Source of the DNA: Symbiodinium natans | Taxonomy: Eukaryota; Sar; Dinophyceae; Suessiales; Symbiodiniaceae | DNA: 64,000 bases | Assembly: GCA_905221605.1 (NCBI GenBank) | Contig: CAJNDS010002431.1 | Coordinates: 289,089 to 353,088 of the forward strand | Reading direction: 5' to 3' | Notes under the pieces: generated by a model | Database searches by the model: none | The model's input: the letters and a program-made list of their open reading frames with translations, nothing else | Told to the model about the DNA's origin: nothing | In this document: piece after piece, positions 9,851 to 20,057 of the stretch | Position numbering within the stretch: position 1 is the stretch's first letter | Layout: every line of letters begins with the position of its first letter | Translations under genes and position numbers: made by a program

Positions 9851-10453
9851 GTTTAGGGTTCAGGGTTCAGGGTTTAGGGTTTAGGGCTTAGGGTGTAGGG
9901 TTTCGGGTTTTTCGTGCTTGCTTATATAGGGTCTAGAGATTTTTGGGCCTAGGGTTTTCAGGGTCTGTTGGAGATTCTGATTTTGGGTTATGGGATTTTG
10001 GGCTTAGGGTTGAGAGTTGTTTGGCTTCGGGGTTTTTAGGGTTTCGGGTTTAGGGTTTAGGGCTTGCGAGGACCATCGTGACTTGGAATGAGTGTCCGGC
10101 GGTGCTTGTAGGGTCGTTGGCTTCAAGTGGCGGGAAGCCACTGGTCTTAGGGTTTAGGGTTTGGGGTTTAGGGTTTAGGGTTTGGGTTTCGTATTACCAT
10201 AAGATGTTGGGTTCCGAAGCGCCGACCCCTTGCACAGTCTGAGATGGGAATGGTATTTAGGCCCCCCTGAACCCTTTGCCCTAAACCCCGAAACCCCCAA
10301 CCCGAATTAACCCTAAACCCTAAACCCTAAACCCTAAACCCTAAACCCTAAACCCTAAACCCTAAACCCGAATGAAGCCGTAAACGACAAACCCCGTAAA
10401 TACCCTCAGCTCCACAGCCTAGACCCTCCTAAACCCTAAACCCTAAACCCTAA

Positions 10454-10489
10454 GGCCCCAAGAACTCTTATTTTAAGGGTCTTGGGGCC
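10454..10489. repeat. Short perfect hairpin
   Basis: GGCCCCAAGA at 10454-10463 pairs with TCTTGGGGCC at 10480-10489, leaving a 16-base loop. It lies in intron-like sequence. Confidence 0.8.
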
Positions 10490-10682
10490 CAAAGGCCTTT
10501 CTATTTAAGGTTTTTGGGCTATTTTGAGCCTAAGGGGCAGCTCTGGAGCACTAGGCTCCGTAACCCTGATACCCCGGAGATCCTTTAGGCTTAAGGCAGC
10601 TTCAGGAAAAGGGCTCGGGCGGTTTGGGGTTTGGAAGTTTAGAGTTTAGGGTTTAGGGTTTATGGCCTAGTTTGCAGCTTAG

Positions 10683-10742
10683 TCAGCATGCCTATACCCA
10701 TCAGACAGGCGGCGAATTCTTCTTCAAGATGGGCGATGACCG
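10683..10742 (+). CDS. Exon-like island
   Basis: In 1, out 2 (or starting at 10687, in 0). Acceptor CAGCTTAG, donor G|GTTTCT. Reads QHAYTHQTGGEFFFKMGDD. Confidence 0.5.
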
Positions 10743-10873
10743 GTTTCTAGGAACCAGGGGAGCACCCCCACACCCTAACCCCTGAACGGTTTTTAGGACC
10801 TAAACTCTAAACCCCAAAGTTCTCAATGGCGACTGTCCATGGTCTTCCATGACCTTCGGGTCTTACGATGAAG

Positions 10874-10919
10874 AGCCTGCATGATCATGGTACATGGTTG
10901 GAGTTCTGGTGCGCCATGG
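10874..10919 (+). CDS. Exon-like island with strong donor
   Basis: In 0, out 1. Acceptor GATGAAG, donor G|GTAAGA. Reads SLHDHGTWLEFWCAM. A second short coding-looking stretch (VLNGDCPWSSM) lies just upstream in another frame. Confidence 0.45.
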
Positions 10920-11046
10920 GTAAGAGCCGAAGGCAGGGCGTCCGGCCCCCGTACCACTGGGCCCTCCCGCAGCTGGGGTTTAGGGTTTAGGGTTTAGGGT
11001 TTAGGGTTTAGGGTTTAGGGTTTAGGGTTTAGGGTTTAGGGTTTAG

Positions 11047-11164
11047 GGTCTTCGAAGGTTTTGACTTGCTGGCAGAGGTCTGTCCCGTGGTGGTCCGTCA
11101 GAGTAAAGCGGGGGCCGATTCTCTTTGGCCTCGGCCCGTGCTGACGGCGGAAGAGCTTTGGCAG
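11047..11164 (+). CDS. Exon-like island starting inside a heptamer
   Basis: In 1, out 0. The acceptor AG is the TTTAG of the last heptamer of a long tract (TTTAG|GGTC); donor CAG|GTCGTA. Reads VFEGFDLLAEVCPVVVRQSK, 39 codons without a stop. One of the best single exons in the window. Confidence 0.6.
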
Positions 11165-11194
11165 GTCGTAGAGCTTACACCCCTGCCGTTCCCC

Positions 11195-11350
11195 GAAACC
11201 CCCGAAACCCCCTAAACCCCCTAAACCCCCTAAACCCCCTAAACCCCCTAAACCCCTAAACCCCCTAAAGACCCTAAACCCCCTAAACCCCCTAAACCCC
11301 CTAAACCCCCTAAACCCCCTAAACCCCCCCTAAAACCCCCTAAAACCCCC
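11195..11350. repeat. Array of CCCCCTAAA nonamers
   Basis: About 15 units of CCCCCTAAA, a heptamer with two extra Cs, with occasional octamers. Confidence 0.85.
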
Positions 11351-12024
11351 TAAACCCACTAGGTCAACGATTTAAACCCCAAACCCCAAACCCTAAACCT
11401 TTTGCGGTTTATCGGGTTTAGGGTTGACCTCTAAACACTTAAGCGTGTAAAGCCGCCTCTGAACCCAGGAACTCCACAAGACTAAGCCCCAAACCTCCGA
11501 AACCCTAAGCCCCCCTAACACAAAAAGCCCTACTACCCCTAAATCCCCCAAACCCAAAACCCCAAGCCCTAAGCCCCAAAACCTAAACCTGAAACCCTAA
11601 ACCCTAAAGCCCTGGCACCCTGAAACCCTCGCAACCTAACACCCTCAGCCCTCAAGCTCTCAAAGCGCTAAGAACCTTAAATAAACTGAAAACCACCGTA
11701 ATGAACAAAAACAACCTAAAAACCCTAAACGACGTACAACAAAAACCCTGGAAACCCTAAAACCCTCAAACAACTAAACCCTAAAAAACTCTCAAAACCC
11801 TAAAGCCCTCAAAGCCCTAAAAACCCTAACCACCCCCAAACAACTAAACCCTAAAACGTCCTCAAAACCCTAAAGCCCTAAAAGCCCTAAAAGCCCTAAA
11901 AACCCTAAAAAAACCCAAACAACGAAACCCTAAAAAAACCTAGAACCTTAAACCTAAAAAACCTTAAACCTTAAACCTAAAACCTAAAAATAACCCAAAA
12001 AACCTTAAACCCCTGCACCGCAAG

Positions 12025-12102
12025 GCTCGCCAGAGGCGGCTCCGCGGAAAGCAGCGAGCGGCATCCTTCCCCCCACCCAAAGCCGAGGATGGGCAGGACT
12101 TG
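12025..12102 (+). CDS. Exon-like island with GA donor
   Basis: In 0, out 0. Acceptor CCGCAAG; end at TTG|GAGTTTAGGG uses GA, a donor known from dinoflagellates. Reads ARQRRLRGKQRAASFPPPKA then EDGQDL. Confidence 0.5.
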
Positions 12103-12329
12103 GAGTTTAGGGTTTAGGGTTTAGGGTTTAGGGTTTAGGGTTTAGGGTTTAGGGTTTAGGGTTTAGGGTTTAGGGTTTAGGGTTTGGGGTTAGGGTTTAG
12201 GGTTTAGGGTTTAGGGTTTAGGGTTAGGGTTTAGGGTTTAGGGTTTAGGGAATAGGGTTTAGGGTGACCCAGACTTGCCCAAAAAAACTGCACAGCCCAC
12301 GGGCCGTGGGGCAGAGCTAGATGGGTTAG

Positions 12330-12354
12330 TTGGCAGTGTCGGCTTGCGTTCAGC
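12330..12354 (+). CDS. Very short exon-like island
   Basis: In 0, out 1. Acceptor GGGTTAG, donor C|GTAGGT. Reads LAVSACVQ. Weak because of length. Confidence 0.25.
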
Positions 12355-12529
12355 GTAGGTGGGGTGTAGAATGGAATCAGGATACGTCGGGATTGAAGGT
12401 TCAGCACTGATAGCTGTACTTGTGTTTAGAGACCCAAAGTACCCCAGACACACTCCTTCCTTGTGTTCATATGCATCGAGAAGCCTTAACACAGCTCCCT
12501 AAACCCTAAACTCTAAACGCTAAACCCTC

Positions 12530-12615
12530 TAAACCCTATAAACCCTATAAACCCTATAAACCCTATAAACCCTATAAACCCTATATACCCTATAAACCCT
12601 ATAAACCCTACACAC
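12530..12615. repeat. Array of CCCTATAAA nonamers
   Basis: About nine units of CCCTATAAA, a heptamer with a TA insertion, homogeneous within the array. Confidence 0.85.
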
Positions 12616-12649
12616 CCTAAACCCAAAACCGCGGCTCCTCAACCCCAAG

Positions 12650-12692
12650 CCCACCCAGCGCCTCTCTCACTGGGGGAGACTGTGGGGGCAGG
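12650..12692 (+). CDS. Short exon-like island
   Basis: Acceptor CCCCAAG, donor G|GTTTAGG. All three frames are open; in 0 reads PTQRLSHWGRLWGQ, out 1. Confidence 0.35.
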
Positions 12693-12816
12693 GTTTAGGG
12701 TTTAGGGTTTAGGGTTTCGAGTTTAGGGTTTTGGGTTTCGGGTTTAGGGTTTAGGGTTTAGGGTTTGTGGTTTAGGGTTTAGGGTTTAGGGCACGGTTTA
12801 CTCCAAAGCCCCGCAG

Positions 12817-12887
12817 GGAATGCGGGCTTCCACTCTATTGAGCCTGGTGCCTCAGGACCCTGCGCCCGCAGAAGCGCAAGGCCCTGG
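12817..12887 (+). CDS. Exon-like island
   Basis: Acceptor CCCCGCAG, donor G|GTTTAGG. In 2 (fits the previous island) reads NAGFHSIEPGASGPCARRSA, out 0; in 0 reads GMRASTLLSLVPQDPAPAEA. Confidence 0.45.
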
Positions 12888-13131
12888 GTTTAGGTGTTGC
12901 AAGGCGTGTACGTCTTGTAGGGTTTAGGGTTTAGAATTTAGGCTTTAGGGTTTAGGGTCTAGGGTTTAGGATAGTTATCGGGTTGATGCTTACAGTGTTT
13001 TCCGGGCTTACAGATATGTCTTTGGCTTGGAATTCGGTTTCGGTGGAGGGTTTTGTGTCCAGGGGGGGCAGCACGGACCCCCCACTACTCATCCCCCCCC
13101 CCCTCCTCATTCGCCTCAGTTCACCCCTAAA

Positions 13132-13260
13132 CGCCTAAACCCCTAAACCGCTAAACCCCTAAACCCCTAAACCCTTAAACCCCTAAACCCCTAAACCCCT
13201 ACACCCCTAAACGCCTAAACCCCTAAACCCCTAAACCCCTAAATCCCTAAACCCTAAACC
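13132..13260. repeat. Array of CCCCTAAA octamers
   Basis: About 14 octamer units with a few variants (CGCCTAAA, CCCTTAAA), grading into ordinary CCCTAAA. Confidence 0.85.
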
Positions 13261-13325
13261 CTAAACCCTAAACCCTAAACCCTGACCCCTAAGCCCTAAA
13301 CCCTAAACTTTGAATCCCCGACCAG

Positions 13326-13403
13326 GCGAAGGGACAGCGGCAGCAGCTGCAGCAGCAACAGGAGCAGCCAAGAGGCTAGCGCGGGCAGTGTGGAGCGCAG
13401 AGG
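13326..13403 (+). CDS. Exon-like island, alanine-rich
   Basis: In 2, out 1. Acceptor CGACCAG, donor G|GTAGGG. Reads EGTAAAAAAATGAAKRLARA, then VWSAE. The frame in 0 is glutamine-rich and hits TAG. Confidence 0.45.
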
Positions 13404-13835
13404 GTAGGGTAGCGGTTGGGATCTGGGGAGTGAAAGTGTAAAGACTAGATGACTAGATGTGCACGTGTATATTCATGCAAGGGTTCAATAGGGATTGGAT
13501 TATGAGTCTGAGGGTGCCTTCAGGAATTTCCTCGCTAAGCCAGGGGAGGTTGCAATCTTGTTTCTGATTCTTTTTCTTGAGGGCTGGGGTCTTGTAGCAA
13601 CCCTGGCACTTTCGGAGTTGTGTGGGTGCGGTAGTTCGGGCCTGGGGTTCGTGCAGGCTTTAGGTCTTAGGGTTCGGAAACCCATGCTCTAAACCCTCAA
13701 GCTCTCAAACAAAACCTAGGGACCTAAAGCCTTGCAATGCAAATCCCACACAAACCCTTTTCAAAACGCAACCCCAAACCCCCCCACCCTAAACCCTAAA
13801 CCCTAAACCCCAAACCCTAAACCCTTAAATCTCAG

Positions 13836-13903
13836 GAGGCGCAAGTGAGGCAGCCGAGCACCAGGCTTTAATTCAGTGCACCCACCGGTGCTTCAGACCA
13901 GGC
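13836..13903 (+). CDS. Exon-like island
   Basis: In 2. Acceptor ATCTCAG; donor probably GGC|GTGG at 13904, though the frame stays open to about 13950. Reads GASEAAEHQALIQCTHRCFR. Confidence 0.45.
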
Positions 13904-14109
13904 GTGGTTCTCCGACTTCTGGCTCCTTTAGGGCATAGGATTTTTGGGTTTGTTTAGGATTTAGGGTTTAGGGTTTAGGGTTTAGGGTGTAGGGTGTAGG
14001 GTGTAGGGTGTAGGGAATAGGGATTAAGGTGTAAACAGGTGTGTAGGCTTCAGGGTTCAGGGGACTACGAAGGCGTTCGGCTGAGGGTCTTATGAGGAGG
14101 TTCTTGCAG

Positions 14110-14148
14110 CAGTTGAGTTCGAAGTAGCTGTCCGACAAGCCAAGCCAG
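14110..14148 (+). CDS. Short exon-like island
   Basis: In 2, out 1; the other frames stop. Acceptor TCTTGCAG, donor G|GTGCGA. Reads VEFEVAVRQAKP. Confidence 0.45.
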
Positions 14149-14829
14149 GTGCGAAGGAACGACCCTAGGGGTCCATGCACCTGATTGGTACATACTTAGG
14201 CCCCAAAGTCCTTTTGGGAGGTACTTCAAGGCCCAAATATACCCTATTTAGGTGGCACTTCATTCCGTTTTTAGGGTGGTCTACAAAATTTACTTGCTAG
14301 TTCCTAGTAAGGAATTCAGGAAGGAGGTGCCAAATATCCCCCTACATCCCCTTTGACGGATTAGTTTCGGTATTGTTAAACTTTTTGGACCACCAGGCTG
14401 GCTGGCTAGGTCTCTTAGGTTGAGTTCCTCCCCAGATGCCCTCAACCCTGAACGCTACACCCTAAATCCTAAAACCCTAAGCCCTGAACCCTGAACCTTG
14501 ACCCCCGGTCTGGGCTGAATCAAGGGATGACGATTCAAAGTCATAGACTCCTGATATGGCCCTTATACTACCTAGATAAACCCTTCATTATCGGGAATTT
14601 CGGCAAAGGCAGTTCAAGGGGGGTATGTAACCCATGTTCCCCAATACCCCCCTCCCCCCCCCCACTACTCCACTCCCGAAGGCTCCCGAAGCTTGCCTAA
14701 GGTTCCCGAGGTACCTACCCTCCGTGAACCGCCCTAGCCTTAAACCCTAAACCCTAAACCCTAAACCCTAAACCCTAAACCCTAAACCCTAAACCCTCCC
14801 TAAAGAACCCTAGAACCCCTAGACTGAAG

Positions 14830-14922
14830 CACCTGAATTCGGCCTGTGCACTCGGTCTACGCCACAGTCGGCCGCGTGCCAAAGAGGAGCCTGAGTCCAT
14901 CCGTGTGGCGATTCAACGAAGG
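14830..14922 (+). CDS. Exon-like island
   Basis: In 0, out 0. Acceptor ACTGAAG, donor AGG|GTTTAGG. Reads HLNSACALGLRHSRPRAKEE, 31 codons. First of a four-island chain to 15857. Confidence 0.55.
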
Positions 14923-15002
14923 GTTTAGGGTTTAGGGTTTAGGGTTTAGGGTTTAGGGTTTAGGGTTTAGGGTTTAGCTTTGAGGGGTCGCAATACAGTA
15001 GT

Positions 15003-15110
15003 TGCTAATCGTATTCCCCTTTGGTCCCCATATATATATATATATATATATAATTAGCACCCCCCCTCCCCCCTTTCACCCTATTCCAATTACTCGGCCC
15101 CTATATTCAA
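15003..15110. repeat. Interspersed repeat with AT core
   Basis: TAATCGTATTCCCYTTTGGTCC followed by an AT run and a C-rich stretch; a related copy lies at 61950-62080 (TAATCGTATTCCCTTATGGTCC). Probably a short mobile element family. Confidence 0.55.
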
Positions 15111-15307
15111 CCCCAAACTCCAAACTCTTCAACCCTGAGCTCTACCAGAAACCCGAATCCCTAAACTCCTGAACCCATGTAGCCCCAGGCAACCCTGAGC
15201 GAAAGCACAGGCTAAACCCTAAACCCTAAACCCTAAACCCTAAACCCTAAACCCTAAACCCTAAACCCTAAACCCTAAACCCTAAACCCTAAACCCTAAA
15301 CCCTAAG

Positions 15308-15400
15308 CCGCTGGCCTCGGGGCCTCTTTGGCACCTGGCCCTGAAAGAGGGCCTCGTCGACTTCTGCTGCACCGCGCATTCCGGAGCTTCAGGTTCAAGG
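15308..15400 (+). CDS. Exon-like island
   Basis: In 0, out 0 with the donor at AGG|GTCAAG (15401); an earlier GT at 15393 gives out 1. Acceptor CCCTAAG is a heptamer variant. Reads PLASGPLWHLALKEGLVDFC. Confidence 0.55.
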
Positions 15401-15570
15401 GTCAAGGGTCAAGGGTCAAGGGTTTAGGGTTTAGGGTTTAGGGTTTAGGGTTTAGGGTTTAGTGTTCAGGGAGGAGGGGAGATGACTTCAGTTCTAGAGC
15501 TTGAGGGTTTAAGGGGTTAGCAGCTGAGTGCGACGGGTCGTCGACTCTGAGCAGGGAATGCGCAATGCAG

Positions 15571-15617
15571 CTGGGGATGACTTCGGCTGAGATGGCCGTC
15601 GGAGGCCGGAAAAGGGG
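15571..15617 (+). CDS. Exon-like island
   Basis: In 0, out 2. Acceptor AATGCAG, donor GG|GTGCAG. Reads LGMTSAEMAVGGRKR. Confidence 0.45.
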
Positions 15618-15742
15618 GTGCAGGGTGCCCAGCGCGGACGAAGAGCTAAGCCCCCCAAACCCGAAACCCCCCAAGCATGGGGGTTGCTGGAACTCTGGAG
15701 TTTCACGGGAAACGTTCTAGGGGTGGGGGGGGGGGTGACCAG

Positions 15743-15857
15743 GATTGGAAAGAAAAGTATTCGTGAAATATGTTTGAGAGATTGCTCCATGCGGCGTCTT
15801 CTCGTGGCGGGCTCGAGCAGCGGCGCTTTCCTATCTTTGATTCATGCGTTCAGAAGG
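15743..15857 (+). CDS. Exon-like island
   Basis: In 1, out 0; the next frame stops. Acceptor TGACCAG, donor AGG|GTCCTT. Reads IGKKSIREICLRDCSMRRLL then a Ser/Gly turn and SLIHAFRR; 38 codons. Confidence 0.5.
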
Positions 15858-15964
15858 GTCCTTAGCCCTAAATCCTAAACCCTAAACCGTAGACCCTAAA
15901 CCCTAAACCCTAAATTCTAAACCCTAAACCCTAAACCCTAAACCGTAAAGCCCGGTCCTAGCAG

Positions 15965-16054
15965 GCTTGAGGTGGAGTCTCCATGCACCCAGCCACGAGA
16001 CTGCAGGCGAGGCAGATGACAAGCACGTAGCCAGAGACAGCAGCCCCGCAATTT
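15965..16054 (+). CDS. Exon-like island
   Basis: In 2, out 1. Acceptor CCTAGCAG, donor T|GTTTAGG. Reads LRWSLHAPSHETAGEADDKH. Confidence 0.5.
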
Positions 16055-16187
16055 GTTTAGGGTTTAGGGTTTAGGGTTTAGGGTTTAGGGTCTAGGGTCT
16101 AGGGTCTAGGGTTTAGGGTATCGTTTTCGTAGAATTTACAGGGTCTGGAGCTCGCTTTGCGGGGGCAAAGCACCCCGCTTAGCACAG

Positions 16188-16221
16188 CCGGCGAGGACCT
16201 CGGGCCATCCAGCAGTGCAGT
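16188..16221 (+). CDS. Short exon-like island
   Basis: In 2. Acceptor AGCACAG; ends at GT|GTTTAGG (out 2), or runs through one heptamer to AGG|GTTT (out 0). Reads GEDLGPSSSA. Confidence 0.35.
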
Positions 16222-16363
16222 GTTTAGGGTTTAGGGTTTGGGTTTAGGGTTCAGGATTCCGGATTCAGGGTTTAGGGTTTAGGGTTTAGGGTTTAGGGTT
16301 TTGCGGAGGTGCACTTTGGGTCGAAAGGCCGGTGGAGGATTTTTGCGCATTCTCTGCTTGCAG

Positions 16364-16405
16364 GGAATGAGACCTTCGTTGCAACACTTTGGTGCCCTCA
16401 TTCGG
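16364..16405 (+). CDS. Exon-like island
   Basis: In 0, out 0. Pyrimidine-rich acceptor TCTCTGCTTGCAG, donor CGG|GTTACC. Reads GMRPSLQHFGALIR. First of a chain to 18702. Confidence 0.5.
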
Positions 16406-16489
16406 GTTACCCTAAACCCTAAACCCTAAACCCTAAACCCTAAACCCTAAACCTATACCCGATGTTGTTTCCCCCGGCCTCCTAATTAG

Positions 16490-16538
16490 CAGCCTGACAT
16501 CGAAACCCCAATTGCAACTTGGAGGCTTGGCCTTGAAG
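16490..16538 (+). CDS. Exon-like island
   Basis: In 0, out 1. Acceptor CTAATTAG after a C/T-rich stretch, donor G|GTATCT. Reads QPDIETPIATWRLGLE. Confidence 0.5.
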
Positions 16539-16636
16539 GTATCTAGGGGTTTAGGGTTTAGGGTTTAGGGTTTAGGGTTTAGGGTTTAGGGTTTAGGGAG
16601 TTGAGTATCCACGACCCGCAGCTTCTTGACCCCGAG

Positions 16637-16671
16637 CAACGTTCCTACCCGACGTGGCTCATCTCAAGACA
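16637..16671 (+). CDS. Short exon-like island
   Basis: In 2, out 0. Acceptor CCCCGAG, donor ACA|GTTTGG. Reads TFLPDVAHLKT. An overlapping longer reading from 16613 (LLDPEQRSYPTWLI) is possible in another frame. Confidence 0.4.
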
Positions 16672-17051
16672 GTTTGGACTTTCCCCCTTTAGGGTTTAGG
16701 GTTTAGGGTTTAGGGTTTAGGGTTTAGGCTTGCCAAGGGCCCAAAGCCCCAAACCTCCTAAACTCTCTGCAAAACTGCAAGCCTCAAACAGGGGATCCGA
16801 AGTGTCGGCCCTTTATCTGAGTCCTCGGAAACCGAAAACACACCTTCTTGGCTTTCTTCTGGCTGGCACTTAGGACTTTAACCTGTTGGGTTGTTGAAGA
16901 AACTGCAATAAGGAGCCTAAAAGTTTAAACTTTTAGTGGAGGGGTTCAGAAGTCAGCCAAGGCTTTATATTCATAAGGACCCCGTACTTTGGATCCCTAA
17001 GGCACCCACCCTACATGCCCATGGTTCCAGCCTAAACTTGAATCTATACAT

Positions 17052-17164
17052 GGGTGGTTGTCGAAATTATGGAATAGCTATGGTCCCTTTTTGGGGTCCC
17101 TCATATAATGCGGTACTTAATAATTAGGGTGTCCAGAAAGGGACCCTAGTTTTGACAACCACCC
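17052..17164. mobile_element. MITE-like element with GGGTGGTTGTC inverted ends
   Basis: GGGTGGTTGTCGAAA at the left and TTTTGACAACCACCC at the right are near-perfect inverse complements around a roughly 80-bp AT-richer core. Non-coding; the core is only partly palindromic. Confidence 0.65.
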
Positions 17165-17397
17165 GCATGAGCTCACACCTCAAGGTGCGGAAATCGGCGG
17201 GCTACTGGATTCCCATCCTTTCGCGCGGCTTGGGGAGAAGATGGCTATGGCTCGGGAGTGTTGAGGGTGTTGAGGGTTTCAGGGTGTTGAGGGTTTGAGG
17301 GTTTGAGGGTTTGGGGTTTGGAGTTTGAGGTCGTTGCTTCACTTAAGAGAGAGATCCTGGGGTTGCACGTGTGCTGCCTTTGTCTTCCGCAACACAG

Positions 17398-17463
17398 TCT
17401 AGATGTCATCTCAACGCTAGCCACGTCCTTCGCATCAACCCAAACCAGTGAAATCCCAGCCGG
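17398..17463 (+). CDS. Exon-like island, two possible readings
   Basis: Acceptor CAACACAG. In 0 with donor at CA|GTGAAA (17448) it reads SRCHLNASHVLRINPN, out 2, fitting the previous island. In 1 to GG|GTGATA (17464) it reads LDVISTLATSFASTQTSEIP, also out 2. Confidence 0.45.
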
Positions 17464-17472
17464 GTGATACTA

Positions 17473-17569
17473 CTTAGTATAGCTGAGTGAACACACTTTA
17501 CACTTTTTGGGATACGATATTCCCCTATAGAACTGAAAGTTTACCCTTTTGGGGGGCTTATAGCTCAAG
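17473..17569. mobile_element. Interspersed repeat with CTTAGTAGCTGAGT end
   Basis: Shares CTTAGTA.AGCTGAGTGA...CACTTTACACTTTTTGGGATA...CCCCTATAGAACTGAAAGT with 2075-2176 and, more diverged, 18443-18532. The best copy has inverted ends (CTTAGTAGCTGAGT / ACTCAGCAACTAAG). Confidence 0.6.
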
Positions 17570-17826
17570 ACCCGGGTTTAGGGTTTAGGGTTTAGGGTCT
17601 GCTTTGAGGGGATCAGCCTGCCTGATGTACTCCCTTACCTGGAACCCTCCCAGTAAAGACGTAGTACTGATATCCTTTACTAGTCACAGGGTAGACAAGC
17701 GCCGTAACCCGAAGTGCAAACCCTAAACCCTAAACCCTAAACCCCAAACCCCAAACCCTAAACCCTAAAACGCCTAAAAACCCTACACCCAATACCCTAT
17801 AAACCCCACAACTCATCCCGATACAG

Positions 17827-17889
17827 CGCTGAAAGATATCCAAGGCGTGTGAGTTTCGCGCAGCCCGGCATGAGAACTGTGAAAGGCGG
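17827..17889 (+). CDS. Exon-like island
   Basis: In 1, out 2. Acceptor CGATACAG, donor GG|GTGGGC. Reads AERYPRRVSFAQPGMRTVKG; other frames stop. Confidence 0.55.
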
Positions 17890-18076
17890 GTGGGCTCTTT
17901 TGCCAAGGGTGATAGTACTTATAGAGTATATACCTGGCCCGTAAAGCTACTTGATGGTATTATCCCTTTATGGTTGGGATGCTTTTGACATCTCCCCCCA
18001 TATTGGGCCGAAGATCATATTGCACCCCAAGCCGTAAACCCTAAACCCTAAACCATAAACCTAGGAATTTGTGCAG

Positions 18077-18110
18077 AGCTCAAGTCAAGGGCGAAACTCG
18101 GACAGGAAGC
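18077..18110 (+). CDS. Short exon-like island
   Basis: In 1, out 0. Acceptor TTTGTGCAG, donor GTAGGG. Reads AQVKGETRTGS. Confidence 0.45.
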
Positions 18111-18376
18111 GTAGGGCTTAGAGTTGAGGGGAACCTTCGGCTTTTGGGGGGCGTTTCGGCGGGGAAGTTAGGGGGTTTTGGCGGTTGGGGTTTAGGGTTT
18201 AGGGTTTAGGGTTTTTGGTGTAGCGGATTTTGAGATCTTGACTTGAGGTTTTGTGGGCGAAGGAACATGGAGGGTTGCGCCGGTTGACCCCGAAGCTCTA
18301 CTATGCCTACAACCTAAGCCCCGCAGTTACCAAAGTCGAAACCCTAAATCCTCAAACCTCTCTGGCCTGCGCGAAG

Positions 18377-18427
18377 GGCGATCACCGTTTGACGTCCTCG
18401 GCGCTTGTGCCTCAGGATTTGTCTGTG
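18377..18427 (+). CDS. Exon-like island
   Basis: In 0, out 0. Acceptor GCGCGAAG, donor GTG|GTTTAGG. Reads GDHRLTSSALVPQDLSV. A start after CCCGCAG at 18331 would extend it in the same frame (TKVETLNPQTSLACAK). Confidence 0.45.
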
Positions 18428-18636
18428 GTTTAGGGTCAATATCTTAGTAGCTGAGTAGAGAATCTCTAACATCCTTTAACCGTTTGGTGTATAGAAAATC
18501 CTACCAGAGTTGAAAGCTTAACCTTTTTGGGCCAGGGTACCCAGCAATTAACCAGGGCGTTTTTCGGGGTGTGGGATGAAAACCCTAACCCTAAACCCTA
18601 AACCCTCTTGTCGGATGTTCTTGGTGTGGCGATGAG

Positions 18637-18702
18637 GTTCCGCGTGATGCCGACATGGCGACGATCCGTCGCCAGTGGATGCGTGAAGCAAGGCCGCCCA
18701 GG
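18637..18702 (+). CDS. Exon-like island, convincing peptide
   Basis: In 0, out 0. Acceptor GCGATGAG, donor AGG|GTCTAG. Reads VPRDADMATIRRQWMREARP. The open frame runs further left (GCSWCGDE) toward the telomeric tract, so the exon may be longer. Confidence 0.55.
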
Positions 18703-19177
18703 GTCTAGGGTGTTGGGGTTTAGGGTTTAGGGTTTAGGGTTTAGGGTTTAGGGTTTAGGGGATAGGGCTTAGATCTTTATCAACCCTACACCTACTAGGC
18801 CCCAGAGTAGGCTCTTATTCCCATTTCGGGGGTTTAGGTTCCGGTATAGGGTCCTTTAAACCAAAAAGGGCCCGTTTTCATTCGTAGGCTACTCCTGCGT
18901 CTAGCCTAATTACACACTGCAACTCATAAGTATGAGCCCAGCCTGTAAAATTCATGAAGCAGAAGGCCTTACACTGCATAGGTGCGAGGGCTAGGGGCCA
19001 GGAAGCATTCCGGGCCCCCGAAGCCCGAAACCCTAAAGCCCTATACCGCCCGAAACCCTAAACCCTAGACCCTTTTTATTTTTTTTTGCGGGGGGGGGCT
19101 AAGGCGGCTTAGGTTTAAGGGTTTAGGGTTCTGGGTTCAAGGCTTACAGGGTTCAAGGTTTAGGGTTTGACACGCAG

Positions 19178-19224
19178 GCGTTGGCACCCGGATAAGAGGC
19201 ACTCGGACACGCCCGAGGACGGCT
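19178..19224 (+). CDS. Exon-like island with an HPD motif
   Basis: In 1. Acceptor ACACGCAG. Reads RWHPDKRHSDTPEDG then TGA, or out 1 at a GA donor (T|GAGTCT). The WHPDK core looks like the HPD loop of DnaJ-type J domains, which stimulates Hsp70 ATPase; too short to be sure. Confidence 0.35.
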
Positions 19225-19401
19225 GAGTCTAGGTGTCATTGCGAGTTGGGGGGTCCGAGAAAGGGTCTAAGGTTTAGGGTTTAGGGTTGAGGGTCTAAAC
19301 GGTTTAGGGATCAGGGTTTAGGGTTTAGGGCAATTAAGAGCTTGTCTACAGAAGCTTACGGGTCGGGTGTCGGCTACAGTGGGGCGGGAGAAGGGTTGCA
19401 G

Positions 19402-19451
19402 AAACCGTGGAGGGAGATGCGCGAGGATTTCGACGTTCAACCAGTTGGCAT
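19402..19451 (+). CDS. Exon-like island
   Basis: In 0, out 2. Acceptor GGGTTGCAG, donor AT|GTGAGA. Reads KPWREMREDFDVQPVG. Confidence 0.5.
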
Positions 19452-20057
19452 GTGAGAGTTGGGTGCTCAGGGTTGTCTTCACGCAATGAGGCCCGTAAGC
19501 GAATCATATTGTCAGTGTGTATTTATCGATTCACATCTGTGTTTTTTATGTAGTAAGTGAATCATGAAAACATCTAGTTCCACTCTTCGATATAGATTCT
19601 TATATGCAACATATAGCATATGAAGAGACACCCACGGAACCGTAAATCGGCAGTGCTGCTGTCATGTGGAGTGGTCCCCACCGAGATCACAAAACCATCG
19701 TCAACATGTCGGCTCGTAAACCTTGAACCCTGACATGTGTGTTAGGCTTTAGGGTTTAGGGTTTTTGGGTTTAGGGTTTGGGGTTAAGAGAAAAGGACAA
19801 AGCAAGTACATAGTCCGACAGGTTAGAGCTGTAGACTGCGCTTGAACCCTGGACCCCAACGTGTTTGTGTATTTAAAAACCCCCAAAGGAAGCTGTATTT
19901 AGGCTTTTCTGGAGCACCGCGAGCAATTGCATGCACAACCCTCATCCCCAAACCCCTTTGCCCGGAACCCGAATCCTAAACCTCAACCCTGCTAAGCCCT
20001 AAACCCTTCTAAACCCTAGACACTAAACACTAAACCCTAAACCCTACCCCTGTGCAG
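19452..20057 (+). other. Intron-like stretch, AT-richer
   Basis: 19480-19720 is less GC-rich than the surroundings and nearly free of heptamers; I see no clear exon or repeat in it. From 19745 heptamer-derived sequence resumes. Confidence 0.45.
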
